From Chlamydiota bacterium (GTDB lineage Bacteria; Chlamydiota; Chlamydiia; Chlamydiales; JACKPQ01): DNA of 41,957 bases. A program made the translations under genes and the position numbers. Below, piece after piece: positions 15,577 through 24,046 of this stretch. Position 1 is the stretch's first letter. Each line of letters opens with the position of its first letter. The notes beneath the pieces were generated by a model. That model was given only the letters and a program-made list of their open reading frames with translations, was not told the origin of the DNA and ran no database searches. The stretch covers positions 1 through 41,957 of the forward strand of contig JAJFLZ010000011.1 of the NCBI GenBank assembly GCA_021772435.1, in the 5' to 3' direction.

Positions 15577-16722
15577 TCACTTCAAAAGTTCAGGTAATTT
15601 ATGCATGGCTTCTTCAAAAGGAATAGCTTCAACATTTCCAAAATAGAGGCGATGAGTGCCGCCATAGAGAATATGGAGCTTGGCCTCGGGGTAGTCGCTA
15701 CCAAAAGCCTTAAGCCCTTTTAAATCTGTAGGGGCAATGTTTTTCGATCTTTTGATTTCAAATGCATGCAGTCCATGCTTGCCGTATAGTACGAAATCCA
15801 CTTCAAGTTTTGATTGGGTGCGCCAAAAATATAATTTATACCCTAAGTGGAGATAGTCATTAAGAGCTCTGAGATGTTGGTAAAAAAGTGTTTCCAAAGC
15901 AGCCCCCTCTGCTTCTTCAGGTCGATCAAATGGTCCCATGGGACGAAGAGTTCGAAATACGCCGACATCAAAAAAGTAGAATTTAGAATGAGAGATGAGT
16001 TTTCGCTTTGCTCGTTTTGAGAAAACAGGAAGTTTATCTGCTAGAAGCAAATCTTCCATGATCGTAAAGTAGCCTTCCATCGTTTTGCGTGAGACACCTA
16101 CATCACGTGCCGCTGCAGAAATATTAAGCACAGCTCCTTGTGAATAGCTTGCAGTTTCTAGTGCTCTTGAAAATGTGTCTAGGTTACGGACGGCTCCTTC
16201 TTGGGTAACTTCCTCTTTTAAGTAGGTAAGGACGTAAGATGAAAGGTAGTCTTCTGGATCATCATGAGAAAATGTTTCGGGCAAAAGACCGTATTGCAGT
16301 GCGTGCTTAAGTGAAAAATCGTGACCTAGTTCCTGGGCAATCAAAGGATGCATTTTCCTGACGACAGCTCTTCCTGCTAGAAGATTTACACCTTTTGCAC
16401 GTAGCTTGCGAGCGCTTGAACCTGTCATGCAAAATTTATACCCGTTTGATTCGATCAGGCTATGGACCTCATTGAGTAATTCTGGAATACGCTGCACCTC
16501 ATCGAGAATAACCCAATCATTAAAACTTTCAGGAATGAGGTCACGAATTAAAGCTGGGTTATTTAATAGCGAGCGATACGTTTTCGAATTAAGCAAATCG
16601 ATGTATAAAGCGTTAGAATGAAGCTCTTTAATCCAGTGAGTTTTTCCGGTTCCGCGAGGACCGAACAGGAAATAGCTAGAATTTAGTGACTTACGTTTTT
16701 CTGCCCATCGTTTATATTGCAT
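15577..16722 (-). CDS. AAA ATPase with DUF4143 (AAA_14) domain
   Basis: A 381-residue protein of the AAA_14/DUF4143 type. Walker A is FGPRGTGKTH (about 20-29), Walker B VILDEVQRIPEL (about 72-83), sensor-like MTGSSARKLR follows, and the C-terminal domain has EVDFVLYGKHGLHAFEIKRS, a PD-(D/E)xK-like run typical of DUF4143. These proteins are common, mobile accessory genes in bacteria, with unknown function; many have been suggested to be linked to defence. ATG 16722 is preferred to 16743 because AAAGGT lies 6 bases before it. It is convergent with the bactofilin-like gene with no gap, and it sits between conserved blocks, which suggests acquisition. Confidence 0.85.
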   Translation of the reverse strand: MQYKRWAEKRKSLNSSYFLFGPRGTGKTHWIKELHSNALYIDLLNSKTYRSLLNNPALIRDLIPESFNDWVILDEVQRIPELLNEVHSLIESNGYKFCMTGSSARKLRAKGVNLLAGRAVVRKMHPLIAQELGHDFSLKHALQYGLLPETFSHDDPEDYLSSYVLTYLKEEVTQEGAVRNLDTFSRALETASYSQGAVLNISAAARDVGVSRKTMEGYFTIMEDLLLADKLPVFSKRAKRKLISHSKFYFFDVGVFRTLRPMGPFDRPEEAEGAALETLFYQHLRALNDYLHLGYKLYFWRTQSKLEVDFVLYGKHGLHAFEIKRSKNIAPTDLKGLKAFGSDYPEAKLHILYGGTHRLYFGNVEAIPFEEAMHKLPELLK

Positions 16723-16776
16723 CTTTGTACCTTTAATGATCATTTTATCATGAAAAATTCACCTGTCAATGCCATT

Positions 16777-16863
16777 TTTCTGCGATTTTTTTACCTCGAG
16801 GTAGCATTTTCTGACGTTTTTTTACCCCTTTAAGCGAAGAAATTCAGGTTTAAAACGTCAGTT
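16777..16863. repeat. Short direct and inverted repeats upstream of the DUF4143 gene
   Basis: The 140-base gap 16723-16862 holds two nearly equal 18-base motifs ending in TTTTTTTACC (about 16777-16795 and 16808-16826), a perfect 12-base palindrome TACCTCGAGGTA (16792-16803), and a 10-base inverted pair CTGACGTTTT/AAAACGTCAG whose right arm ends at the asnS stop. The inverted pair could end asnS transcription. The rest may be an operator for the DUF4143 gene. No certain function. Confidence 0.4.
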
Positions 16864-18281
16864 TAGAATTCGCAGTGGCCGGGAACACGGGGAAAAGCAC
16901 TCACATCACGGATGTTTTCAACGCCCGTGATAAAGCGCACCATGCGCTCAAATCCTAGACCAAAACCGCCGTGAGGAACTGTGCCAAAGCGGCGCAGATC
17001 GAGATACCATTCGTAGGCCTCTTTGGGTAGATTGTGGTCGGCGAGTTTTTTCTCTAGGATGGGCAGGCGCTCTTCACGCTGCGCGCCGCCGATGATTTCA
17101 CCAATGTGAGGGACAATGAGGTCCATTGCCGCCACGGTTTTTCCATCGTCGTTATCGCGCATGTAAAAGGCTTTGATCTCTTTGGGATAGTCAACGATGA
17201 AGAGGGGGGATTTGCAGTGCTCTTCAGCTAAGTAACGTTCGTGCTCGGTTTGCAGATCGATGCCCCACTCTGGCTTGTATTCGAATTTTTTTCCCGATTT
17301 TTCGAGGAGCTCGATAGCTTCGGTGTAGGTGAGCCTAGCAAAGTCGCAACTTGCAACTTTTTCAAGGCGCGTGATGAGCCCTTTTTCGATGAAATTGTCA
17401 AAAAAAGCCATGTCGCTTTTGCAGTTTTCGAGGATGTCTTTGACCAGATGCTGGATATAGTCTTGCGCGCAGGCAGCGATGTCTGGCAGTTCTGCGAAAG
17501 CTAGTTCTGGTTCGACCATCCAGAATTCAGCGACATGACGCATGGTGTGGGAGTTTTCAGCGCGGAAAGTGGGTCCAAATGTGTAGACATCTGAAAGAGC
17601 GCAGGCGTAGGCCTCGGCATTGAGCTGGCCAGAGACTGTGAGAAAGGTGGGTTTATGGAAAAAGTCTTGTGAGTGGTCGATTGCACCGTCTTGTTTAGGC
17701 AGGTTTTCTAGGTCAAGGGAGGTGACTTTAAACATTTGGCCGGCGCCTTCACAGTCAGAGGCTGTGATGATAGGGGATTGGAGATAATTAAAGCCGCGCT
17801 CTTGAAAGAAGCTGTGGGTTGCAAAGGCAAGGCGCGAGCGCACACGCGCTACAGCGCCTTGTGTGTTGGTGCGCGGGCGCAAGTGAGCGATGGTGCGCAG
17901 AAATTCAAATGAGTGACGTTTTTTTTGCAGGGGATAATCCGAGGGGCACGTGCCGTGAATGGTGATGGCTCCTGCTTGCAGTTCAAATTTTTGGTTTTGC
18001 CCCGGGCTTTTGACGATCAGGCCATCTACAGTTAAGCTTGCGCCAGTGGATAGTTGCTCTGTGATTTTTTCGTAGTCTGGAAAACTTTGATCGATGATCA
18101 CTTGCAAGTTTGCAAGGCACGATCCGTCGTTAACTTCGGCAAAAGTAAAGGTTTTTTGCATGCGTGCGGTTCTAATCCAGCCCGAGATGCGGGTTTCGGT
18201 GTTAGCTAGATTGTCATCGCCGCTGAGAATGGCATTTATTTTTTGGCGAAGTCTTTGAGGAGCTGAATTTCCTTTTTCCAA
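16863..18281 (-). CDS. asnS: Asparaginyl-tRNA synthetase
   Basis: A 472-residue class IIb synthetase that charges tRNA-Asn. The N-terminal OB-fold (about 28-115) starts at ISGWIRTARMQKTF. The catalytic core has FLTVSGQLNAEAYACALSD and, at the end, GLGFERMVRFITG with PRVPGHCEF, the asparagine-type ending (aspartyl enzymes differ here). The start at 18281 overlaps the end of nfo by 46 bases; it is the only in-frame ATG before the OB-fold. Chlamydiaceae are known to lack AsnRS and use GatCAB, so its presence separates this organism from them. Confidence 0.93.
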   Translation of the reverse strand: MEKGNSAPQRLRQKINAILSGDDNLANTETRISGWIRTARMQKTFTFAEVNDGSCLANLQVIIDQSFPDYEKITEQLSTGASLTVDGLIVKSPGQNQKFELQAGAITIHGTCPSDYPLQKKRHSFEFLRTIAHLRPRTNTQGAVARVRSRLAFATHSFFQERGFNYLQSPIITASDCEGAGQMFKVTSLDLENLPKQDGAIDHSQDFFHKPTFLTVSGQLNAEAYACALSDVYTFGPTFRAENSHTMRHVAEFWMVEPELAFAELPDIAACAQDYIQHLVKDILENCKSDMAFFDNFIEKGLITRLEKVASCDFARLTYTEAIELLEKSGKKFEYKPEWGIDLQTEHERYLAEEHCKSPLFIVDYPKEIKAFYMRDNDDGKTVAAMDLIVPHIGEIIGGAQREERLPILEKKLADHNLPKEAYEWYLDLRRFGTVPHGGFGLGFERMVRFITGVENIRDVSAFPRVPGHCEF

Positions 18282-19090
18282 TGGGTATCTCCGTTAGGGG
18301 TTTCCAGGTATTTGGGTAGTTTTTTGAGTTTAGGGTGCTGCATCATGGCTTTAAAGCAATCTATGCCAATCTCACCTTCGCCAAGATTGGCGTGGCGATC
18401 TCGTCTTGATCCAAGCTCTTTTTTCGAATCGTTGACATGCAATGCCCTCAGGTATTCTAAGCCGATCACATCATCAAACTCTTGCAGCGTTTTGTCCCAG
18501 GCGGCTTTGTCTCTGATGTCGTATCCAGCTGCAAAGATATGGCACGTATCGATACACACGCCGATGGGTATTTTCTTTTTTACTTTTTCGATGATGTGGC
18601 TTAAATGCTCAAAGCGCCAGCCGAGCGTTGTGCCCTGGCCGGCTGTGCATTCTAAAAGGAGCATGGGAGCATGGTCTTTATGCACGAGACTTTCGCATTC
18701 GAGCAGGCTTTTTGCAATTTTGTCCAAGCACTCTTCATCTTCGCTTCCGGTCGCTGCGCCGGGATGAAAATTCATGTAGGCAAGCTGCAATTGTGTGCAC
18801 CTCTCAATTTCTTTTTTAAAAGCCTCGATACTTTTTTCTAAAAGCTCAGCTTTAGGAGATCCAAGATTAATCAGATAGCTGTCATGGCTCATGATCTCTT
18901 GCATGCCCGTTTCATCCACGGCAGCTAAAAATTTATCGATGACATCAGGTGCAATTTCTTTTGCGCGCCACTGCTTTTGGTTGTTAGTAAAAAGTTGAAG
19001 GGTAGTAGCATTCATTTCAGCGGCTCGTTCGATGGCATTATGCACACCGCCAGCAGCAGAAAAATGGGCTCCTACCAAAGGTTCTTTCAT
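18236..19090 (-). CDS. nfo: Endonuclease IV (AP endonuclease)
   Basis: A 284-residue TIM-barrel enzyme that cuts abasic sites in base-excision repair. The zinc-ligand motifs are all present: GVCIDTCHIFAAGYD, HVNDSKKELGSRRDRHANLGEG, and the LETPNGD ending. Length is typical. The start at 19090 has GGAG 6 bases upstream; the earlier ATG at 19108 is rejected. The gene lies head to head with murJ, as CT625 does with its neighbour CT624 in C. trachomatis. Confidence 0.95.
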   Translation of the reverse strand: MKEPLVGAHFSAAGGVHNAIERAAEMNATTLQLFTNNQKQWRAKEIAPDVIDKFLAAVDETGMQEIMSHDSYLINLGSPKAELLEKSIEAFKKEIERCTQLQLAYMNFHPGAATGSEDEECLDKIAKSLLECESLVHKDHAPMLLLECTAGQGTTLGWRFEHLSHIIEKVKKKIPIGVCIDTCHIFAAGYDIRDKAAWDKTLQEFDDVIGLEYLRALHVNDSKKELGSRRDRHANLGEGEIGIDCFKAMMQHPKLKKLPKYLETPNGDTHWKKEIQLLKDFAKK

Positions 19091-19144
19091 CTTGTCTCCA
19101 AAAATCAAATCAGTTAGATTGATATTATATCAAATAACGTCCCG

Positions 19145-20605
19145 ATGCAAGCAACCAAACAACTCAGTCGCTCAGCAAGAGCCTTTTTTTCTGGAACTTT
19201 TTTAAGCCGTTTGACCGGCTTTGGTCGTGATTTAGCGATGGCGATTTGTTTTGGTGTGACGCCGGCCGTTGCAGCGTTTATGGTCGCATTTCGCTTTGCC
19301 AACTTAGCCAGACGTTTATTTGGCGAATCACCTCTCTCATCCAGTTTTATTCCCCATTTTGAAACGCTTAGGGCTCAATCTGAGGAAAAAGCGTTAAAGT
19401 TTTTCTGTGACTTTTTCATCAGCATGGCTGTTGTGCTAGGCGCGTTGATCATTCCAACCATGTGGCTTTTGCCATCAGGGGAAGTGGCAGATCTGACGCG
19501 CTTGATGCTGCCAGGCTTATTTTTTATCTGTCTTTATGGGCTCTCTTCGGCTTACTTGCAATGTGAAAATCGCTTTTTTATCTCGAGCGCAGCGCCTATT
19601 GCGTTTAACGCCATTTGGATTTTTGCTGTGTTGACCTTCAGATACGATGCTAAAGCTATGACGCATTTGAGCGTGGCTGTTGTTGTGGCATTTGCTCTGC
19701 AATGGCTCGTTAGCTTTATCCCAATAATTAAAAATTTATCTTGGCAACTCGTGAAACGGTCCAGGCCATTTTCGCCTGAAGTTCGCTCGGTCATGCTACC
19801 TTTTGCTCTTGGGATCTTGGGCGTGGGCGCAAGTCAGATCAACAGCGCCCTAGATGCTTTATTTGCTAGATATGCATGCCTCGAGGGGCCTGGCTATCTC
19901 TGGTACGCCATTCGCTTGCAGCAGCTGCCCCTTGTCCTTTTTGGCATGGCCTGGTCAACAGCTCTATTGCCCGCGCTTTCCAAAGAGAAAACGCTTGGCT
20001 TATTGCAATATGCCATTGAAAAATGCGCGCTGTTTTTGATTCCAGTATCTTTTGCCCTCATCCCATGCGCGGCAGCTGGTGTTAACCTGCTCTTTGGACA
20101 CGGTGGTTTTACGCAAGAAGCTACTATCCAAACAACCCTGTGTCTTTGGGGGTATGGCTTTGGCCTCTTCCCATCAGCCTTAGTGATGATGCTAGCAGCG
20201 TTTGCTTTTTCCCAGAAAAACTACCGCACACCGTCACTAGCAGCTGCTTTAAGCGTCGCCATCAATCTTTGCTTAAACAGCCTGCTTGTTTTTGGCCTCA
20301 AATGGGGAGCGTTAAGCATTGCGATTGCCACATCAGTCAGTCAAATTTTTAATGCCTACTACCTGGTCAGGGTATACAAACCTTTCGACGAAATACTCAC
20401 AAAAAAGATACTAAAAATTTCACTATATAGCTTGGTTGCTGCTGCCATCGCTGTTTTTCTCTATCCAGACCCTATTTTCCGTAGCGTAGAGTTTCCAAGA
20501 ACAGTTGGATCTCAGCTGCTAAATCTGCTTTATCCCTTTGGCTGTTATGCGATTAGTTTTGCTCTTCTCATGAGGTACATACCTAAAAGGCTTTTGTCTA
20601 AATAA
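19145..20605 (+). CDS. murJ: Lipid II flippase MurJ (MviN)
   Basis: A 486-residue membrane protein of the MOP superfamily with about 13-14 hydrophobic segments. The N-terminal FFSGTFLSRLTGFGRD matches the S-LS--GF-RD signature of MurJ, and Arg/Asp residues of the central cavity follow in FRFANLARRLFGESPLSSSFIP. It moves lipid II across the inner membrane, which fits the small amount of peptidoglycan made by chlamydiae. The ATG has no obvious Shine-Dalgarno site; a -10-like TATTAT/TATATC lies about 20 bases upstream. Confidence 0.93.
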   Translation: MQATKQLSRSARAFFSGTFLSRLTGFGRDLAMAICFGVTPAVAAFMVAFRFANLARRLFGESPLSSSFIPHFETLRAQSEEKALKFFCDFFISMAVVLGALIIPTMWLLPSGEVADLTRLMLPGLFFICLYGLSSAYLQCENRFFISSAAPIAFNAIWIFAVLTFRYDAKAMTHLSVAVVVAFALQWLVSFIPIIKNLSWQLVKRSRPFSPEVRSVMLPFALGILGVGASQINSALDALFARYACLEGPGYLWYAIRLQQLPLVLFGMAWSTALLPALSKEKTLGLLQYAIEKCALFLIPVSFALIPCAAAGVNLLFGHGGFTQEATIQTTLCLWGYGFGLFPSALVMMLAAFAFSQKNYRTPSLAAALSVAINLCLNSLLVFGLKWGALSIAIATSVSQIFNAYYLVRVYKPFDEILTKKILKISLYSLVAAAIAVFLYPDPIFRSVEFPRTVGSQLLNLLYPFGCYAISFALLMRYIPKRLLSK

Positions 20606-20672
20606 TTCTTATTATTGATTATATATTGATACTTGTATTAAAATTTATCGTAAATACATTTAGAGGTACGAC

Positions 20673-21560
20673 ATGGCTATTAATCAGATTCCTTCAATCA
20701 GCTCTCCAAACAGAATCCTGCCCAATTCTTCCTATTCCAAACTCAAGACGATAGCGGTGATTGCTCTTGTGGTATTCGCCTTATATGCTGCTTATAAAAT
20801 TATCACCACCTGGGGAATAGGAAAGGCGTCATGTCAGTATCCCATCATTCTATCTACATCAAATATGCGCGACATCCGCTCAAAGAAAAAACATTTTTTG
20901 CTAAGCCAGATAATTAGCAATAAGGTATTTGCAGAAAAATTAGATACGCTTGGTCTAAAAGTGCGGGTTGAGAAAACAGATGCTTATATCGATGTAGAAA
21001 ATCTTCAAGAAAAAGATGTTGAGTCCATTGTTGTCAAAAATGGACTTCGATCTGGTTGTGTTTACAACCAAGAAGAAAGCTTAATCCATAAAGGGGAATG
21101 GGGACAATTTTTTGAGTCACTTGAGGGCTTGGAGATTATCGTTACAAAGAAAAACAACAGGATTGATACCTATAAATGCTCTTTTACTGCCGAGCAGCCA
21201 ATTAAAAGCCGGCATGATATCCAAATTTCGAAACAAAAATTGATTCCAAGCCAAAATATACACATCATGAAAATCGTTAACGGAAATGCACATCCGCTGC
21301 TAGGTAAAATTGACTTAAGAATTAAACAAAACCAGAATGCAGTTCAAATTATAGCAAATAATAACAACCACGATGCATCGATTCAGGCGATTACCACAGT
21401 AGACACCTACGATCAGAGAGGTTCTATGTATAGACCAGACGGTTCAAACTCAAGAGGTGTTTCAACGATACCACTCCAATCCATCGACAAGCTAAAACAA
21501 ATTGAAATTACAACAACCGATGGAAATATCACTTATTTTAATCTAAAAGTTGGGGCATAA
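20673..21560 (+). CDS. Unrecognised one-helix protein, paralogue A
   Basis: Not recognised. A 295-residue protein with a Ser/Pro-rich start, one membrane helix (about 25-44) and a long beta-rich outer part. Its end, with KLKQIEITTTDGNITYFNL, resembles the end of the next gene (RINNLTIIVTKKDGAVTYNTF), so the two are tandem paralogues of unequal length. The ribosome site AGAGGT is 6 bases before the ATG. Only 2 bases separate it from paralogue B. The helix-plus-beta layout suits a periplasm-facing or secreted-surface protein; no function is proposed. Confidence 0.65.
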   Translation: MAINQIPSISSPNRILPNSSYSKLKTIAVIALVVFALYAAYKIITTWGIGKASCQYPIILSTSNMRDIRSKKKHFLLSQIISNKVFAEKLDTLGLKVRVEKTDAYIDVENLQEKDVESIVVKNGLRSGCVYNQEESLIHKGEWGQFFESLEGLEIIVTKKNNRIDTYKCSFTAEQPIKSRHDIQISKQKLIPSQNIHIMKIVNGNAHPLLGKIDLRIKQNQNAVQIIANNNNHDASIQAITTVDTYDQRGSMYRPDGSNSRGVSTIPLQSIDKLKQIEITTTDGNITYFNLKVGA

Positions 21561-21562
21561 AA

Positions 21563-22141
21563 ATGGTTGAATCCATTAGCTCTCGGGCTGTGGCATCAAA
21601 AGCAGCCAAAAGCGCTGTATTTTCGCGTACGCTATTGATTGGGGCAATCGCTCTTTGTGTTTTCCTATGTGTTGGGTACTATTTTTACACAAAACCTAGC
21701 GTGCCTTTGAATCGTACATTTCCCGATGTACCTGGCACCGCCCCTAAAACCAGTAAAATCCAAGTGGTCATTGATAAAAACCGTATTCAGAACGTTCCAG
21801 TTCCGTTAAGCAAGACAATATTACGTATCGTCAAAGACAAAAATGACGCTTCTTATCCCATTTCTAGCCTAAAATTAGAAATCTTCAAATACACCAAAGA
21901 TCAAGATACACACGTGTGCATCAGGCGTTCTGAAGCCCTACGTATTGATAACGAAGTTCAATCGATAAAATTCAGCTACTTGGGCCGCAATGGTCAATTA
22001 TATGAGGGGAGACTATTTAGTCATGACCCTAGTCAAAAGCCGAATCAATTGCAATTTGGCCTCGACCGCATCAATAACCTCACCATTATCGTCACGAAAA
22101 AAGACGGCGCGGTCACTTACAACACCTTCACCACCAAATAA
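21563..22141 (+). CDS. Unrecognised one-helix protein, paralogue B
   Basis: Not recognised. A 192-residue protein with a Ser/Ala/Lys start, one membrane helix (about 23-43), a Pro-rich linker and a beta-rich C-terminal part that aligns by eye with the C-terminal third of paralogue A. It starts 2 bases after the stop of A, so the two are co-transcribed. Both lie between murJ and rpsD, where C. trachomatis has no such genes to my memory, so they are probably a lineage addition. Confidence 0.62.
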   Translation: MVESISSRAVASKAAKSAVFSRTLLIGAIALCVFLCVGYYFYTKPSVPLNRTFPDVPGTAPKTSKIQVVIDKNRIQNVPVPLSKTILRIVKDKNDASYPISSLKLEIFKYTKDQDTHVCIRRSEALRIDNEVQSIKFSYLGRNGQLYEGRLFSHDPSQKPNQLQFGLDRINNLTIIVTKKDGAVTYNTFTTK

Positions 22142-22205
22142 TTTAATTAGATATCAGTACAGTTTTTTTACAAAACTAGCCGTAACAGGCGATACGAGAT
22201 CTAGA

Positions 22206-22319
22206 ATTTAGATGTAGTTTCGGCCCGAGTGAAACGAGGGCGCTGCGCAGTCAGCGTCCGTAGCGAGGGGAGCTGTATTTTAATACTGCCCCCGAGCAAG
22301 GATCGAAAATGCGCTAAAT
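22206..22319. repeat. GC-rich palindromic intergenic element
   Basis: A 114-base block between two convergent genes (paralogue B and rpsD). The outer ends are inverted (ATTTAG/CTAAAT, then TTTCG/CGAAA). Inside are a GCTG/CAGC hairpin and a hairpin with GGGG (22267-22270) and CCCCC (22289-22293) arms around TGTATTTTAATA. It is far richer in G and C than the flanks. The element at 32018-32147 has the same plan. It may act as a two-way terminator or be a mobile palindromic repeat. The rest of the 209-base gap (22142-22350) is AT-rich and unremarkable. Confidence 0.6.
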
Positions 22320-22350
22320 GATTATCTCGTTATTAAAAACTAAAAATAAA

Positions 22351-22971
22351 TTAGTGAGTGTGTGCCAAGAACTCGCAAACGAGCGGTACATTGATCGGCA
22401 TCGGTAGAGGCACCTGATCATGCTGTGGCAAAGATTCCATTTTACCAGAAAATGTTTTCGGATCTAGCGATAGATACTCTGGCACTTCGCGAGAAGTGTT
22501 TTCAAGAGATTGCTTGATAAGGGCCATGCCTTGTGTCTTTTGCTTGATTGAAATGGTCATGCCTGGCTTGACCTGGAAGGATCTCGTATCAACTTTTTTG
22601 CCATCAACGAGCACGTGGCCGTGAGCAACAAGTTGTTGGGCTGCAAAGATCGTCGGTGCAAATTTTAGGCGATAAACGATGTTATCTAGACGGCATTCGA
22701 GCAATTGGATAAAGATGTGAGCTGAATGACCTTCTCGGCGGACAGATTCTTTGTAGTAGTTAAGAAGTTTTTTTAATGTAAGCATGCCGTAGGCAGCTTT
22801 AAGCTTTTGTTGCTCTTCGAGCTGGGCTCCGTAGTCAGATTTCTTTTTGCGACGGCCGCCGTGTACACCTGGAGGATTGGGTTTGTGTAGTAGGGGATTA
22901 CGAGCTCTTCCGAAGATGTTTGCTCCGAATCTTCTGGCGATGCGATTTTTTGGGCCTGTATAGCGTACCAT
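22351..22971 (-). CDS. rpsD: 30S ribosomal protein S4
   Basis: A 206-residue S4. The N-terminal MVRYTGPKNRIARRFGANIFG is typical of the family, and the S4 RNA-binding domain covers LECRLDNIVYRLKFAPTIFAAQQLVAHGHVLVDGKKVD. It binds 16S rRNA early in 30S assembly. It stands alone here, outside the alpha operon, next to trhO and nfo-murJ as in other chlamydiae. A promoter is seen at 23010-23039. Confidence 0.97.
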   Translation of the reverse strand: MVRYTGPKNRIARRFGANIFGRARNPLLHKPNPPGVHGGRRKKKSDYGAQLEEQQKLKAAYGMLTLKKLLNYYKESVRREGHSAHIFIQLLECRLDNIVYRLKFAPTIFAAQQLVAHGHVLVDGKKVDTRSFQVKPGMTISIKQKTQGMALIKQSLENTSREVPEYLSLDPKTFSGKMESLPQHDQVPLPMPINVPLVCEFLAHTH

Positions 22972-23009
22972 AATTCATTTCTCTCAAGTGTTATTTCAAA
23001 ACTGCTCCC

Positions 23010-23039
23010 ATTGTAGAACTTCTGTGTTGTTTTGAGCAA
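23010..23039 (-). promoter_or_regulatory. Promoter of rpsD
   Basis: On the minus strand TTGCTC (23034-23039) and TACAAT (23010-23015) are 18 bases apart, followed by a 38-base leader that contains GAGAG before the start codon. Confidence 0.5.
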
Positions 23040-23101
23040 GGGGAAAATTGACAAATGGGCCTGTTTTAGCTTATCATCGAGTAAAAATTTAGAGGATGGA
23101 C

Positions 23102-24046
23102 ATGGAATTCGTCGTATTAGCTTATTATTTATTTACCTCAATCGAGGACCCTGAAAAAGAAATTAAGGCTCATAAGAAATTTTTAAATGAGCGCGATATT
23201 CGCTGCCGTATCTATATTTCTCACGAGGGCATTAACGGACAGATGAGCGCATCAAAGCCAGCTGCCCAAGAGTACATGGAATGGCTCAAAGCAAACCCTG
23301 CGTTTGAACATATTGAATTTAAGCTACAAGAATCTTTTGAGCATGTCTTTGCTAAAGCCACAGTAAAAACGCGCAATCAGCTCGTGGCTCTAGGTGCAGA
23401 TGTCGATATGTCGCTTGGTGGCGAGCACGTTTCAGCGGAAAAATGGGCGGAAATGCTGGAAAATCGGGATGAAAAAACTTTAGTGCTCGATGTTCGCAAT
23501 GAGTACGAGAGTGCGATCGGACACTTTGAAGGATCTGTTTGCCCGAAACTGGAAACATTTAGGCAGTTTCCTCAATTGGTTGAAGATTTGAAAGATGATT
23601 ACGATCCAGAGCAAACAACTGTCATGATGTGTTGCACAGGAGGCATTCGCTGCGAGGTGTATTCTGCGCTTATGAGGGAAAAAGGATTTAAAAACGTTAA
23701 GCAGCTCGATGGTGGCATTATCCGTTATGGCGAAAAAATGGGCTCTAAACACTGGAAGGGCAAATTATTTGTTTTTGATGACAGATTAGCCGTACCTATT
23801 AGTTCTGAGGAGTCTGCTGAGACGATCAGCCATTGCAGTTTTTGCGATGTAAAAAGCGATACTTATCTCAATTGTGCTCACATGGATTGCAATAAACTTT
23901 TCTTGGCATGCCCTAAATGTGCAGGTGAGCATAAAGGCTGTTGTGGCAATGAATGCATGGGAGCTAAACGGGTGCGTAAATTTAACTTAGAAGAGCGCCC
24001 TAAGCCATATCGAAAGCTTCCATTTGAAGAGAAACAGTGCATCTAG
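23102..24046 (+). CDS. trhO: tRNA uridine(34) hydroxylase / rhodanese-domain protein
   Basis: A 314-residue TrhO/YceA protein, which hydroxylates uridine 34 of certain tRNAs. The N-terminal acylphosphatase-like part has SHEGINGQMSAS; the rhodanese domain (about 120-215) carries the catalytic cysteine in CCTGGIRCE; the tail has a cysteine-rich segment (CSFCDVK, CPKCAGEHKGCCG) typical of the family. The ATG at 23102 is used because the ribosome site AGAGGA overlaps the ATG at 23096. It is the counterpart of CT627 and overlaps the helicase gene by 10 bases. Confidence 0.92.
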   Translation: MEFVVLAYYLFTSIEDPEKEIKAHKKFLNERDIRCRIYISHEGINGQMSASKPAAQEYMEWLKANPAFEHIEFKLQESFEHVFAKATVKTRNQLVALGADVDMSLGGEHVSAEKWAEMLENRDEKTLVLDVRNEYESAIGHFEGSVCPKLETFRQFPQLVEDLKDDYDPEQTTVMMCCTGGIRCEVYSALMREKGFKNVKQLDGGIIRYGEKMGSKHWKGKLFVFDDRLAVPISSEESAETISHCSFCDVKSDTYLNCAHMDCNKLFLACPKCAGEHKGCCGNECMGAKRVRKFNLEERPKPYRKLPFEEKQCI

